A DNA stretch of 64,000 nt from Collybia mongolica (Eukaryota; Basidiomycota; Agaricomycetes; Agaricales; Clitocybaceae): assembly GCA_013420905.1 (NCBI GenBank), contig JAAXNY010000011.1, positions 186,001 to 250,000 on the forward strand, given 5' to 3'. Positions 9,660-22,400 of this stretch are shown here, in pieces (the first letter of the stretch is position 1; each line of letters begins with the position of its first letter). The notes below the pieces were generated by a model. It made no database searches. It saw nothing but the letters and a program-made list of their open reading frames with translations, and was not told where the DNA came from. Both the position numbers and the translations under genes were made by a program.

Positions 9660-11475
9660 AAAGATGAGGCTCCTCCACGTAAACTTGAGCCCCAGTGCGG
9701 GATAACAAATATATTGAATATGGCGCTATCTACGGGTGCTAGGACTCCCAAGTCAATTGACGTTTTGAACGACCAAGAGCTTGGCCCAAGTTGCGGTCAC
9801 GTGGTTGGCTCGTTTGCGCGATCTGTTCACCTGGAATCTGCAGAAACTTCTTGACTCCGACATTGACAATTTTGAACAGTGAACGTTGAACACTCGAGCT
9901 CGACAATCAGAATAAAGGCAATCTTCAAGTTGACCACTCAGAGGAGTCACATAAGTCGATAGATAGGTGCGTGATGTGTGCTGAAATCATGACATCCAGC
10001 CTCATTCAAACGACATCTAACCTCTCCAAGTTGGAATTGAGCCCAGAATTACAGAATTGCAGCAATTGATCCAATGGCAGGGAAGGTGGCATCAACTCAG
10101 AGCTTTAGGCGGTCTTAACAATGTGTAGTCCTGACATTGTGGCCCAGTGGTTGTGGACACGTCTGCCGAACCGTATGATGTGTTCGTTTTTAGGCCTTGG
10201 AATTAACTGAGCTTGTTTCATCTTTGGGCATCTCGGACGTATTACACGTCATATATCCCGACATGGACAGCGAGGCAGCGCCACGAGCACTGACGGTGTA
10301 TCTCGTGGGTGAATGGTTCGACACACTGGTCAGGTTCCTAGGGATGGATGTGTGCTCCTTCAAACCATTCGTTGAGCGGTTGACCTTTTCGACAACTTGG
10401 GTTAGCCCACCTCCTACGATGTCAATGTCTACTTGACGACGGATCTTGACTCAGAGCACCAAGCACGAGTTCAACAAAGGATAGACAACGTGATCGGTCC
10501 TAGTCGCCTTCCTGAGTCGAAGGATCGTCCTTCTCATCCCTACCCCGAATGCCTTATGCAAGGAACACCAGCTACATGGCGCTTGTTCCGTTCTTTCCTT
10601 CTAAACTAATATTATTTAAAGATGGTATTCGGCTATCCCGTTGGGTTCGTACCACTCGCTATCATGCAAAGACACCATCTCACAATTCTGTAGGTATTCC
10701 TCACCGTCTACAAAGGAATGTTCATTCTGAAAGGGTCTCTTACAATTTCCAACACGAGGTTTGTGGCCCGCCCACACGATTACAATATCCTACTACATAA
10801 GTAACCATCGAACAAAGGCGTGACCCTTGACGTCAGGGTTTACGGCAACCAGAGCAAATGCAACCCTGCCCGGTTCTTTCCCTAACCAGAAGGAAATGCA
10901 GAGCCATACCCTAGTGGGTCATTTGGACGAAGATGCAGAGTTTATGTTTACTTATATTCTTCGCTTCAGGAATTGCCCCAGTCGCCATGTCAGTTCTCGT
11001 CACTTTGAAAATTTCGAAACCTGAAGGCCATCGGTAACAATTCAGGAGACGCTCAAACCCATATTTCTAGCCTTGATATCGCATAACGCCTCCATTGAAA
11101 GCCACTCGCGCCCATATCAGCGTTCCATTCGGCCCCGGAACAACTCCCAAGAGCCCTCATTACGGAAGTGACGTATCGGATGATGTATCGGATACTTGTT
11201 GACGTGTGTCGATGACATTGTATATCTGTGATTTACATCCCGTGATGGTAATCCGAATGACGCCTCCTTCATCACAGGGACCTGAACGCAATTTCAGGGC
11301 TTCATTTTTCCCTGTCAGATGACTTGTCACTGGGCCATCTCAGATCTTTACCGTCGGCCACTTCATATAATTCCCGCACCCAGTGGGTGGTGATCCAACC
11401 ATCCTAAAGCTTTATGTAAGGGCCTTACACTTTAGCTACTAACCCTCGTAAGGTTTGAATTCAGAACTGACAATC
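9660..11475. other. Intergenic region, no supported gene
   Basis: Several short open frames occur (for example 10197-10436 and 10549-10800), but none has a recognisable domain, a consistent exon chain or a clear start context. Base composition is host-like. The last ~150 bases are the promoter of the first P450 gene. Confidence 0.5.
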
Positions 11476-11484
11476 TATAAAAGG
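11476..11484 (+). promoter_or_regulatory. TATA box of the first P450 gene
   Basis: TATAAAAGG lies 36 bp upstream of the start codon at 11520, which is close for a TATA box and implies a very short 5' leader. Confidence 0.5.
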
Positions 11485-11519
11485 ATGGAATTTTCACCGA
11501 AGATAGCATCTCTGCGGCC

Positions 11520-13637
11520 ATGATTCCTCTCGTTATTTTTTGCACCTTCGTGTTTTTGTGCACGTGGGTGAAATTAAAATCAAGAAAACGCCCACCGTTG
11601 CCGCCGGGCCCCCCAGGAGATCCTATCATTGGCCATCTTCGGTTGATCCCTCCCAACAACCAAGAGACGCTATTTTATGAATGGGGGAAGAAATATGGTT
11701 CGTATGAGAACAAACGTTATGCTTCTGTTCTGACCTCCGAACCAGGCGATGTTATCTATCTTCAATTCCTCGGGCGATCAATCGTCGTGCTTAACAGCGT
11801 TCAAGCAGCGGTCGATTTGCTCGAAAAACGCGGCGCGATCTATAGTGATAGGCCTAAGTTTATCATCTACGAAACGTATTTAAACTTAGTCAAATCCTAT
11901 AACAGTGACTGACATGTATTGCTGACTTAGGATGGGCTGGACCGCTGGGTTGACCTTCCTCAGATATGGACGGAGGTTTCAACAACATCGACGGATGTTT
12001 GAAAAGTACCTCACACCGAGCAAGTGTACCGCGTATCACCCTATTCAGACGCGAGAAGCACGAGTATTCCTCCAAAACTTACTCTCGGACCCGGATGGTC
12101 GAGATAATTTCATAAAGCGGTGCGCCACCTACCCTTCTATATTTGTACCCGACTCACATTCGATACCCATGTATAGATATTCCACGGCTGTGATCATGGA
12201 GGTAGCTTATGGCCATCAAATTACATCAGACGACGATCCATACGTGAAAATATCCCAAGATTCTGGAGATGCAGTACAGAACGCAGGCCCTCCCGGAAGC
12301 ACCCCCGTGGACCTCTTCCCATTTCGTGAGCATTCCCTCCCTCGAGTTGTTGGGGCATATCTAAGTCGAAGTTTCTGCAGTTCGGCATCTTCCTCCTTGG
12401 TTTCCTGGCTCCTATTATGCAGGATTTGCTAGAGACAACAAGTATGCAATCGACGCCCTCCATAACTATCCGTATGATGAAGTGTCCAAACTTAAGGTAC
12501 CGCCAATTACTGCCCTCCATTCCTCCCTTAATCACCCCATGTGCAACAGGCCGAAGGAAAACAGAACCATTCATTCTTATCAGCCCAATTAGATGAGTAC
12601 GAGCAGAAAGGGTCCGATTCTCTTGTTACTCTAGAAGATATCAAGGGTGCCTCGGGCCTGATGTACTGCGCTGGCACGGATTCGGTAAGTGTGTCATCAC
12701 GCTCTGATCAAAATGAATCTCAAAAATAGATTTTTCAAGACATGGTCAACCATATCTATGTTTTTCCTGGCCATGGTTCTTTTCCCGGAACACCAGGCTC
12801 GAGCACAGAAGGAAATTGATGCAGCCATAGGCTCTGGACGTCTCCCAGAATTCCACGACCACGACTCTCTACCTTACGTCGAGTGTATACTACAAGAAAC
12901 CCTCAGGTTTGTCAGTCAGTCCTATTTGATAAGTGATCAGTGCTAACACACCTGCCAGATGGAACTCCGCTGTCCCAACTGGTTAGTGGTCAATCTCTAT
13001 TCGTTGAGGGTCATGGTTTTTAAGAATGCCTCAGGTGTCCCACATCGTTCGTCGGAAGATGACGTATACAATGGCATGTTTATTCCCAAAGGGTCCCTGA
13101 TCATCCCAAACACGAGGTAGTGCCATATATTCCATTTTCTTCCGAACGTCCTCCTGACCAGTGGCGCTAGAGGTATGACCCTGGACGAAAGTGTTTATTC
13201 TGATCCCTTTACCTTCAATCCCGCACGATTTCTCCCAAAACCCGAAGGCAACGGCGAACCTTACCCAGGTGGGCCCTTCGGTTTTGGTCGAAGGTGAGCT
13301 TTTAATTTATCGTCGCTCTGTTCCTGAACGAATTATTTTTAGAATTTGTCCTGGACGGCACTTCGCTCATGCCAGTCTTTGGATCGCCATGGCTTCAACC
13401 CTCGCCACCATGAGAATAACAAAGAAACTCGACAGCGATGGGAAAGAAATCACTCCCGAAATTGCTTTCACATCAGGTATTACAAGGTGCTATACCCCAC
13501 TTCCTTTATTTCACAATGATAAGTACTCATGCATTACCCCCCAAAGCCATCCACGTCCATATCAATGCTCTATTCAACCAAGGACAGACGTTGCTAGGGA
13601 TCTTATCATCCAGGGCTACATTGCGGAGTCATTTTAG
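11520..13637 (+). CDS. Cytochrome P450 monooxygenase, copy 1 (12 exons, 508 aa)
   Basis: Splicing 11520-11697, 11746-11875, 11931-12119, 12177-12325, 12381-12496, 12550-12684, 12740-12906, 12959-12981, 13035-13116, 13171-13293, 13343-13486 and 13547-13637 gives 1,527 nt with no stop until TAG. The product is a microsomal class II P450: N-terminal membrane anchor, then a proline hinge PPLPPGPPGDPIIGH, I-helix AGTDS (295-299), ExxR ETLR (352-355) and heme loop FGFGRRICPGRH with ligand Cys433. The C-terminus has GITSHPRPYQCSIQPR, typical of the basidiomycete group often annotated as O-methylsterigmatocystin oxidoreductase-like. It would use O2 and electrons from P450 reductase at the ER; the substrate cannot be told. 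The I-helix ends in Ser rather than the usual Thr. Copy 2 lies 475 bp downstream on the same strand. Confidence 0.95.
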
Positions 13638-14111
13638 GCACGGGTCACACTGTAGATACATGTAGGCACTTGTGATGCAGTGCTGTGTAGGTTTTCTCTC
13701 GGAATGGTACTGACACACTTGAGATCTCGCCCCTAAGGCTAAGCAACAGGCTAAGAGTTCCCTGCGCCGGACTGGGACCGGTGGTAGGCGCGCACCCTTA
13801 AAATTAGCCTATGAGACTGCCTTGACATCCCCTCCGAGTCGGCAACTAGGTTGGTTCGGCAGGGGGCCGGCCTGTACCGTGTGATCATTTGTAAAATGGA
13901 CTTTTGAACTCGAACGTTTCTCGAAGCCGGCTGGATTTACACTAACCTCTGTGCCTGAACATTCTTCGCTTAGGGCTAATTGAACGTTGCCACCGAGACT
14001 ACAAGTGTGATCCAGGAGCACATGACCGCAATTTTCTTACCCAGTTTAGGTTGTGGAGTGTTATCACCTTTTAAATAGTCCTACAGAATATCCCCTACTC
14101 ACCTACGCGTG
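13638..14111. other. Spacer between the two P450 genes
   Basis: There is no supported gene. It contains the 3' flank of copy 1 and the promoter of copy 2; an AT-rich TTTTAAATA at 14069-14077 sits ~35 bp before the start codon and could act as a TATA element. Confidence 0.4.
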
Positions 14112-16217
14112 ATGTTCCCTTTATTCTTATTCATTTGCCTAACACTCTACATCTATTTCAGAAGAAATTCTAAGAACATTGCTCCTTTTCCACCTGGCCC
14201 TCCAGCAGATCCTATCATTGGACATCTTCGCCTGATCCCCCCGGAAAATCAACACATACTCTTTTATCAATGGGGAAAGATTTACGGTAAGCATTCGCTC
14301 TAAGTGAAGAGGCCTCCGCCCATAATAACCGGCCCTACTGTTAGGCGATGTTATACACCTCCGATTTCCTGGGCGGTCGGTTGTTGTCCTCAACAGCGTG
14401 CAAGCCGCTATGGACTTACTTGACAATCGAAGCCCAAATTACAGTGACAGACCATCATTTGCGATCCTAGAGATGTCTGTCCCCTGATAGAATTCTGTTC
14501 ATCATGACCAATATCATCTTAGGATGGGTTGGAACTTCTTCGGGAACAGCAAGAGGTCCCAGAGACACCGACGAATGCTACAGCAATATCTTGCCCCACA
14601 TAAATGCGTGGAATACCAACCTATTCAAATCCGAGAAATGCGTATTCTACTTCGGAGTCTGCTAAGCGACGGTGACGCTCGAGACGATCACATACGACGG
14701 TATGCTTTACTTAAGCATTCAAGGTCAAGTCCAGGTTCTTACATATTATCCCCAGCTTTTCCACCTCTATCATCATACGAATCGCCTTTGGACATCAAAT
14801 TACATCAGACGATGATCCGTATGTGAAGATCACCGAGAAAGTTGGGTATGCGATCAGTAACTCTGGTTCCCCTGGAAATACTCCGGTAGATTTCCTCCCG
14901 TTCCGTACGTCCACCCACAATATCATCAACTAACATATACTCACTTTCCCATCAGTTCGGTACTTCCCTTCGTGGTTTCCTGGGACGCATTATGCCGTCC
15001 TGGCAAGGAAGAACAGAGCATTTGTTGATACCTTGCATGATTTTCCAGTTGAGCAGGTAACCTCTCAAATGGTGTGCACCTCCCTTTATATTATGCCCAC
15101 TTCATTGTCAAATGAAACTTTCAGGCCGAAGGCAAAGCGAAACCGTCATTTCTCTCCACTTACCTCGAGGCCCTGGATCGTGATGGACCTGATTCTTCAA
15201 ATACGATCGAAGATATCAAGGTGGCTGCGGGTGGAATGTATGGTGCTGGAGTCGACACAGTGCGTATTCTGCATTCTAGGTTCTGCAAGACATGATTATT
15301 ACTTCCTGATCTGACGTTCTTAAGACTTGGGCCACACTGTCCATGTTTTTCTTAGCGATGACCCTCTATCCCGAACATCAAGCTCGAGCTCAGAACGAGA
15401 TTGATACAATTATTGGCCCCAATCGTTTACCTGATTTCGATGATCGCCCTTCACTTCCATACATCGAATGTATATTACAAGAAACGCTCCGGTGCTCAAT
15501 GTTTCTTTTCCGCTCCAACTATGACTTATATGGTCGTACTTTAGATGGAATTCAGCTACACCTTTAGGTTTGTACGTTTTTGACCTTGCGAGAGTATTCT
15601 TAATACTCCTTGAAGGTGTTCCTCACCTTTCGGTGGAGGATGATGTCTACAATGGCATGTTTATTCCCAAAGGCTCCATTGTGATTGCCAATACTCGGTT
15701 CATTATTTTTCTCAAACGAGTCGATCCTTTACTGACTAGAAATTAGAGCTATGACTCTCGACGACACCATTTACAGCGACCCAGTTGCATTCAACCCTGC
15801 GCGTTTCCTTCCTAAGCCCGACGGCAACGGTGAACCACATCCTACCGCGCCTTTTGGCTTCGGGCGAAAGTATTACTTTTCCTTTGATCTAGCTTGCTTA
15901 AGTATTAATGCAAAACACGTTCGTGCTAGGATTTGTCCTGGTCGCCATTTTGCCAGTGCGAGTCTTTGGATTGTTATGGCATCTGTCCTCGCTACCTTTG
16001 ACATATCGAAGGCGCTCGACAGTGATGGGAAGGAAATTACGCCCGAGGTGGCATTTACTTCGGGTATAACGAGGTACCTGGATTCCCTTTTATCTTGACA
16101 ATCCCTCATCGCTTGTAAAGCCACCCATATCCATTCCGGTGCTCAATTCGGCCACGAAGTGAGGCCTCAAGACTCCTGATTTCAGGTGATACGTCGGATG
16201 TGCCCCAGGATGAGTAG
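14112..16217 (+). CDS. Cytochrome P450 monooxygenase, copy 2 (12 exons, 505 aa)
   Basis: Exons 14112-14286, 14345-14474, 14523-14699, 14756-14904, 14956-15071, 15125-15259, 15325-15491, 15545-15567, 15616-15697, 15747-15869, 15930-16073 and 16121-16217 join to 1,518 nt without a stop until TAG. Nine of the internal exons match copy 1 to the nucleotide in length, including a 23-nt micro-exon (exon 8), so this is a tandem duplicate. Motifs: membrane anchor and proline hinge at the N-terminus, I-helix AGVDT (290-294), ETLR (347-350), heme loop FGFGRKICPGRH with Cys428, and GITSHPYPFRCSIRPR near the C-terminus. Unlike copy 1 it keeps the canonical Thr in the I-helix. The GTG just before the ATG is not used as start because the ATG has a normal fungal context. 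Confidence 0.95.
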
Positions 16218-16947
16218 CGCCTCAAGGTAGAATTTGCATTATACAGGTTTGGCCTCACATATGGAGCTCAGAATACTTACGCGAGGAGCCTTTCGACAGC
16301 TTAGACTTAAAACCATGGAATCATCTCTATTGTGATCGTCATTGTTATGTATTTTTAAGTGAAATATTAAGCAAACGAGAGTCAGCGAGAATCAGAGCCT
16401 ATCAGAGCCTGGGACTTGAAGCTTGAGCGCTCAACTAAGCTTGAACAATAGACACAGCCTAGATTCATCATTCTAGACATAGTGTATATCGTCACAAATA
16501 GGTGATAAACTGGCCTGCAAACGAGAAAGTTTACAATACTCAAAGTACGTACTAGTAGTATGTTTGACATTTTTCCCGTTCGTGTTCTGATAGTGCCGTT
16601 CGGATGCCATACAGGGCGAATACTTAAAGGGGTATCTCACATATCTTTTTCTGCTTATGAATGGTGACTGTGGCAGGATGTTTTAAGTGGGACTTGTTAA
16701 TTAGTTGGCCAGTGGCCATCAGTAAGATGACAAATTTCTTGTTCGCTTTTCGGCACTTTCCGGCACTTTTCGGCTTGACGACAAGTCTGCAAGTTTCCTC
16801 TGAAAGTTTTTCCTATGTGTGGCATCACAATACAGCTCCAATACCCAAACTAGGTTTATAGTTGGTCTTCAGGAATGTATTGAGTATGAAGTTCACCTGT
16901 AAGTTGATCCTACATATCAAAGTTGGCCCATAGTTCCGAATTATGTT

Positions 16948-16974
16948 GCTGTCACCATCTGTGATGGTGACAGC
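16948..16974. repeat. Perfect 12-bp hairpin
   Basis: GCTGTCACCATC and its exact reverse complement GATGGTGACAGC are separated by TGT. No gene surrounds it. Confidence 0.7.
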
Positions 16975-17157
16975 GATGGTATGTAAACACAGCGCATGTT
17001 CTGTGCTCGGAAACATGTAGGTGAAGGCTGTGGGGATATCCTGAGACCAGTCAACATATTGTTAAGCACACTACTGGAGAAGCAATAAATTTCAAACAAA
17101 TTTGCATTGAGAACTTGTCGAAATTCAGACATAGCTTTTCAGCTGCTCGTTTGCATA

Positions 17158-17195
17158 CTTTTCGGACTTGTACAAGCTTGTACAAGCACGAAAAG
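17158..17195. repeat. 38-bp near-perfect palindrome
   Basis: The core is two abutting copies of the palindrome CTTGTACAAG; it is flanked by CTTTTCG on the left and CGAAAAG on the right, so the whole 38 bp reads nearly the same on both strands. Confidence 0.7.
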
Positions 17196-19411
17196 AAATT
17201 TGTATAAACACTGATGCATACGGCAAGTCATTCAATGAATGCTGGAATTCAAGACCATACTTCATTCTGCCCTCGCCGCTGCTGCTATCAAATATCAAGG
17301 CAACGATAAGGACACCACTCTGGGCAAGTTAAAATTGTTAAGCAAGGGATTCAAGGTAGACAAAAAGCCACTCACACTGGCGTCTCTTGTGGCTGCAGTT
17401 TATTACGACATCGCTCTAGGTAGGCGTGCATCATGTCATCCCAAACGTGATGCACAAGTGGCTGTTGCATGTTCATTGCCATCGCATCACAATCCAGCAG
17501 ACTTCATCACTTTCAACATATAAGGTTGTCATGTCAAGTCCCGATAGCACCGTTCATCAATGTGCAAGGTGTGGAAATGATAACGTGGCTATGCACTGCT
17601 AAGGCTCCAACCGTTCTATCTATATAACCATTTTAAACGGTTTATTCTGTATACGTTTACGTTTATGTATAGCTGATGGCAGCCAAAGTTGAGTATACAG
17701 TAGTTAAACAGTATATAGATGGTTACACAGTTTTTTGATAGACATAATAGAAGTTTTGACTGACTGTGGCTGAGAGTTTAAACCAAGAACTGTACATTTT
17801 TACCATTCCTGGATTTTTCAACGTCAACACTGATAGTCCTAGCTTGGAGCGTCAAAAACATCATGGCACAACAGGCCCGAGAGACCCGAGACAAGCCCGA
17901 CTCCACAAATATCATCCCCGAAAACGAGAAGCGAAAGCGGCACGCCACGGACCGAGCTCAGGGCCTTGACTCCTATTTTCGGACGGTTGAAGCCACGACT
18001 AAACCCTGTTGCCAAACTCAAGGTTAGTGTGTAAATTTCGAGAAAAGTTCCATCATGCCAGTGATTGAAATCCTAACCTTAATTGGCAGAACTGCGCCCC
18101 AATCTTAAGGTTGTGATCCTGAAAGACTCGTCCAAGCCAGATGGGGATGCAGTTGAAAACGGCACCTTACTCTCCGCTGCTGAGCTCCATGCGCGTGGTC
18201 ACTTTGTCAATTCACCCTCTGATGTAGTCCCTCTCACGGCCACTAAGCCTGAAGATGACGACGAGGACGATACACAGGACGAAACATATCAGCCACCCAA
18301 GCATAGCAATGAGTTGGATAAGGAGGCCCCTGAATTTTTGTACACAAGCGATGGGGATGAGGTGGTAAGTGAGACTGAGCATGGCCGAGAAGTGGTAAGC
18401 AGACCCCGAAAAGATCCACTTCAGGTTCGTCTAATGGTTTGTTAGCGAGCTAGAATGGAAGAAAAAAGAAAACGTTAGGCCAACAGGCAACTTCAGGGGC
18501 AACCAGTCAAAAAGGGAGTGCTCGCAAACAGGGACAGATCCACAAACCAGCAGAAAAGGCCTAGTGACGGTAACCATCTTGACATTGATTCTGGTGATGA
18601 GTCAGATGGAGAAAGTGCTTTGCGGGCAGTAGAAGAACGGGAAGGGCCAAAGGCGGCACATCGTGGTCCAGGTAATACGAGCATGCAACACTTTCACGAA
18701 CCGACAGCTACCACGGATAGGTCAGGGACCAAGCGCTGGTCATTTCGGTGCCGCTCCTGCCCATGGTGCGTCAAAATCAATAGATGAAAGGATGAAACTT
18801 ATTGAGTTGAAATTTACAGTATTCGTAGCTTCCCAAGGACTGTTGATGGGCAAGACATTACCTTCAATATGGAACCTAAGCTGCCGAAGATACAGAACCT
18901 TGCTGGGCACGTAACGGAATGTAAGGGGGCGAAAGAGAACGTGGAGAGTGAGGGACCAACAAGCAAAGAACAGATCAACCTAAAACGTAGCGCTGAGATG
19001 ATGGAAGCATTTTTGAAGGAGGGAGAGTTGAATCCGGCAATCATTACCACCTATCGAGGGTTCCTATGTATTTTCGCAGCATGGATACTGGATGAGAGTC
19101 TTCCGTGGACTACTGGAGAAGCGCCAACGCTCCAAATGTTATTCAAATATCTGAAGATCACATACCAACTGCCCTCCAATACTACAGTCCATAACCAGCT
19201 TGCTCGTATCTTTGAGGAACTACATGGGAAAGTTGTCCGTGAATTTGCGGTGAGAAATCCTTTGAATGTCGTTTATGCCCACCTAATACACACCAAGGCC
19301 ATCAAATCCAAAATCGCTTATGCGACCGACACATGGACGACACCACAGATGGTATACACCTTCGCGTGTACCGTTGGATCTTTCATCAATGACGAGTGGG
19401 AAATCATTGAA

Positions 19412-19419
19412 CGCGTGAT
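19412..19419. repeat. Left 8-bp target-site duplication (CGCGTGAT) of inner hAT
   Basis: CGCGTGAT at 19412-19419 is repeated exactly at 24017-24024, immediately outside the inner element. Eight bases is the diagnostic hAT duplication length. Removing one copy plus the insert restores the host transposase reading frame. Confidence 0.95.
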
Positions 19420-22400
19420 TAGACTGTCCAGGGTCCGGTCCGGGCCAGGTCCGACCTCTTTTTGCTGGCCCTGGCCCTGGCCCCCCCAAAGAGGGCCAAG
19501 GCCGGGCCGGGCCGGTCCAGGGTCGGCCCCGGGTCGGACAGGGCCACTTGTAAGAAAATGCAAAATTTCATTCCAGAGGCCAGATATATATGCAGTTGGC
19601 TTATATCTACATGACCTACTCTTCAAAAGAGGCTAGAGAGAAATCCCCAATGAATTCCTTTAAAATGTCCTCTTCTGGCACAAGTGAGCCATCCCGGTAT
19701 GCATCTCTCAAACGTTGCAAGGCCCCAAACTTGTCAGGGTCCATCCCACCACGACGAGCATCATCAGTCCGAGCAGACATTGAAAATGATCGCTCAGCCA
19801 AACATGAAGATGCAGGAATAGGGAGGTAATCACGAGCAATGAGTCTCATGATGGGATATTCAGAGTTCTGTACCTAGATGAGGTAAGTGATAAGTAAATG
19901 TATAATGTATGAAATATATAATAAGACTTACCCCCCACCAAGTGACTGGATTAGGACAATCAGCTGACTGGAGGATGGGAGCAGCAAGATATCTGAGAAG
20001 TTCAGCATATGGATCATTACTGTCACTTGCAACAGACTTTGACTTCTGTTGGATCTTGCTTGCAATCCATTTTTCAGTAGCAGAGACATCTAATATAGTG
20101 TCAACAAGATTGATGGATAGAGTAAAGAATCTGACCTTGAACACTCTTTTTTTTGATTGCCACCACAGCATCAGAAGTTTTGTTTCTAGCCATATCATAC
20201 TTCAATTTATATCCAAGGAACTATGGAGAGATGATTATCTCAATACTTCAAGATAGGCTATAATGACAAGAAGCTTACCACTTTTTTTAACTGCTTCAGT
20301 CCCTTCTCTACTGACTTCTCATCCCATGCAGCCTTGACATATTCCATCTTTAATGTTGGATCAATGACTATGGTTGGTTAGTTATGATTTTTGATTATCA
20401 TATGCATCAGACTTACCATGAGTGACAAAGTAAATTGTAGTCTTTTCAGTTGAGCGGTACCATTTGCTCATGTTCTTGAGGCCTGCATCAAGGGCATGGT
20501 GAACTAACTCATACTCTGGATCATCACGCAAATCCTCCCATTCACTCTGAAGATGTTCAAGATGGGGATAAATCTTTGTAGCAGTTGGTACTTTCTCAGC
20601 AGATAAAGCACTGTGGATTGAGGCTGGAATCTGATGTAATACAAATTAATATATATCATAGTAGTTGAATATTGAATCAAACTTACCTTCAGACAATTAT
20701 AGGCAAGTGCTACAATGGCCCACTCTTCTGTGGTGAGCTTATAGTTCAGCCAGCTGTTCCCTTTCCGTAATTTGGGAAGGGTTCTTGTGTTGTCAGCAAG
20801 CATGCAAAATTCATCAATTGCCTTGTCAAAAGGGATTAGCCAGTCAGAGAATCAGAGTAATTCATGATACACACATCTTGTAGGTCAATTGTTACTCGGA
20901 AACAATCACTTAAACTTCCCCACCGGGTTCGAACCCAAAGCTTCAGCTCAAGAGGCTTGCACCCATTTCGGATGCAACACATCTTTAAATAATCCCGTGT
21001 ACCTTCACTTGAGAGTCGGACCTGATTGATGAATGCCATCAGCTTGCCTACAACATCTCCTGCATCATAGTCAACGATGGTAAGAGCCTCTGCCTCATCA
21101 TCATCAGCATCAATGTCCATATAAATATCAATATCAAAATGGTCCTCATCATCACTGTCATCATCACCACTATCTGTAGTGTTGGAAGCATGAACTTGTT
21201 GCTTTGCTTTGAGTAGTGCAGGAATCCCCAAAGCAGTAACAAAGTGTGTAGCCATGAGGTGTACTGTATGGTTGATGCATCTGTAATGTTGATAAACAAT
21301 ATGCAGATATGGGTAGTTGACCAAAAAAAAAAGACCTACTGACCCCGAACCTCATGAGGAATCAACACCTGCTGAGTTGGGTCCAAAGTTTTACAGAGGA
21401 CACCAATTGCAACATCATTAACAGTAACATTATCACCAATCATCCAGCCCAGCTATCAGAAAGTATTTAGTATGATGGTGATCAGTGAGTCATTCACATA
21501 CTTTGTCTGCAAAACCAAACTTCTCAATGACACGTACAAGGTCTTTTCCAATTGCTTCACCAGTATGTCGGCCTTTTGTATGACTAAAATCCAAGAGCTT
21601 TGATTTCAATGTCCATGAAGTATCATTGTTTGGTGGTGAGAAAATATATGAGATACTGAAAGAAGAATATGGCCGGCGCCGCTTTGTAGTCCATCCATCA
21701 TATATACCAGATATCTTTGATGGAATTGCCTATAGTGGATGTCAAACAAGCAGAATTATTTTGTAGACATCACTTACAGAGATTAACTCAAAATCACTAA
21801 CATCTAGTTCACAAACTTTTGCAAGTACAGCCTCTGCCATACAGGTCCTCTTTGGAATATCCGTATCCTTCACATGTGAGTTGAGCATTAGAATGAATCG
21901 CCGAAAAAGTGGGCGTTCAATGAATCGAAATGACTACCAGATAATGAGAAGGTAGATGATAGTGTGGATAATGAGGACTTACTAGATCAGCATCTACAAT
22001 TAATGCAAGAAGCATCTCTTTGAGTATTGACTTAGTAATAATGGTGGGCTTGCGGACTTTAACCACAAAGCCAGTGATTTGTTTCTGTTTTCTGAAAGTT
22101 AATCAATTAGTGATATGGCATAATTGAATGGTAAGGAGCTCACAGCTTGTCTTTTGTCTTGCCTCGATGGTTGCGAAGCTCTTCCTGAGCTGATAAAGAT
22201 GCCATTTCAAGGCCCTTTGGCTGAACCCCATTCTCCTCGCAGCGGACCACATAATCTACAATATGTTTACTATAACAATTTAACCATGAGGATAGTGGAG
22301 CAGGATAAATTATAAATACAAACCGAAGAAGGTGGCAGCGGTGAGATGTGACATTTCCAGTGAAGAAAGCACTGGCCTTCAGTACATCTGAGTCCATGCT

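Larger units (their letters stand above)
16218..17597. other. Intergenic region with palindromes, no supported gene
   Basis: A 94-codon open frame at 17239-17523 has no recognisable domain and is left uncalled. The region holds two strong inverted repeats (listed separately) and repeated CTTTTCGG-like motifs, suggesting remnants of small nonautonomous elements. Confidence 0.4.

Noticed and set aside
17585..17597. 8-bp target duplication of the outer hAT
   Set aside because: Flanks TATGCACT and TGCGCCCG do not match; no shift of the boundary gives an 8-bp repeat.
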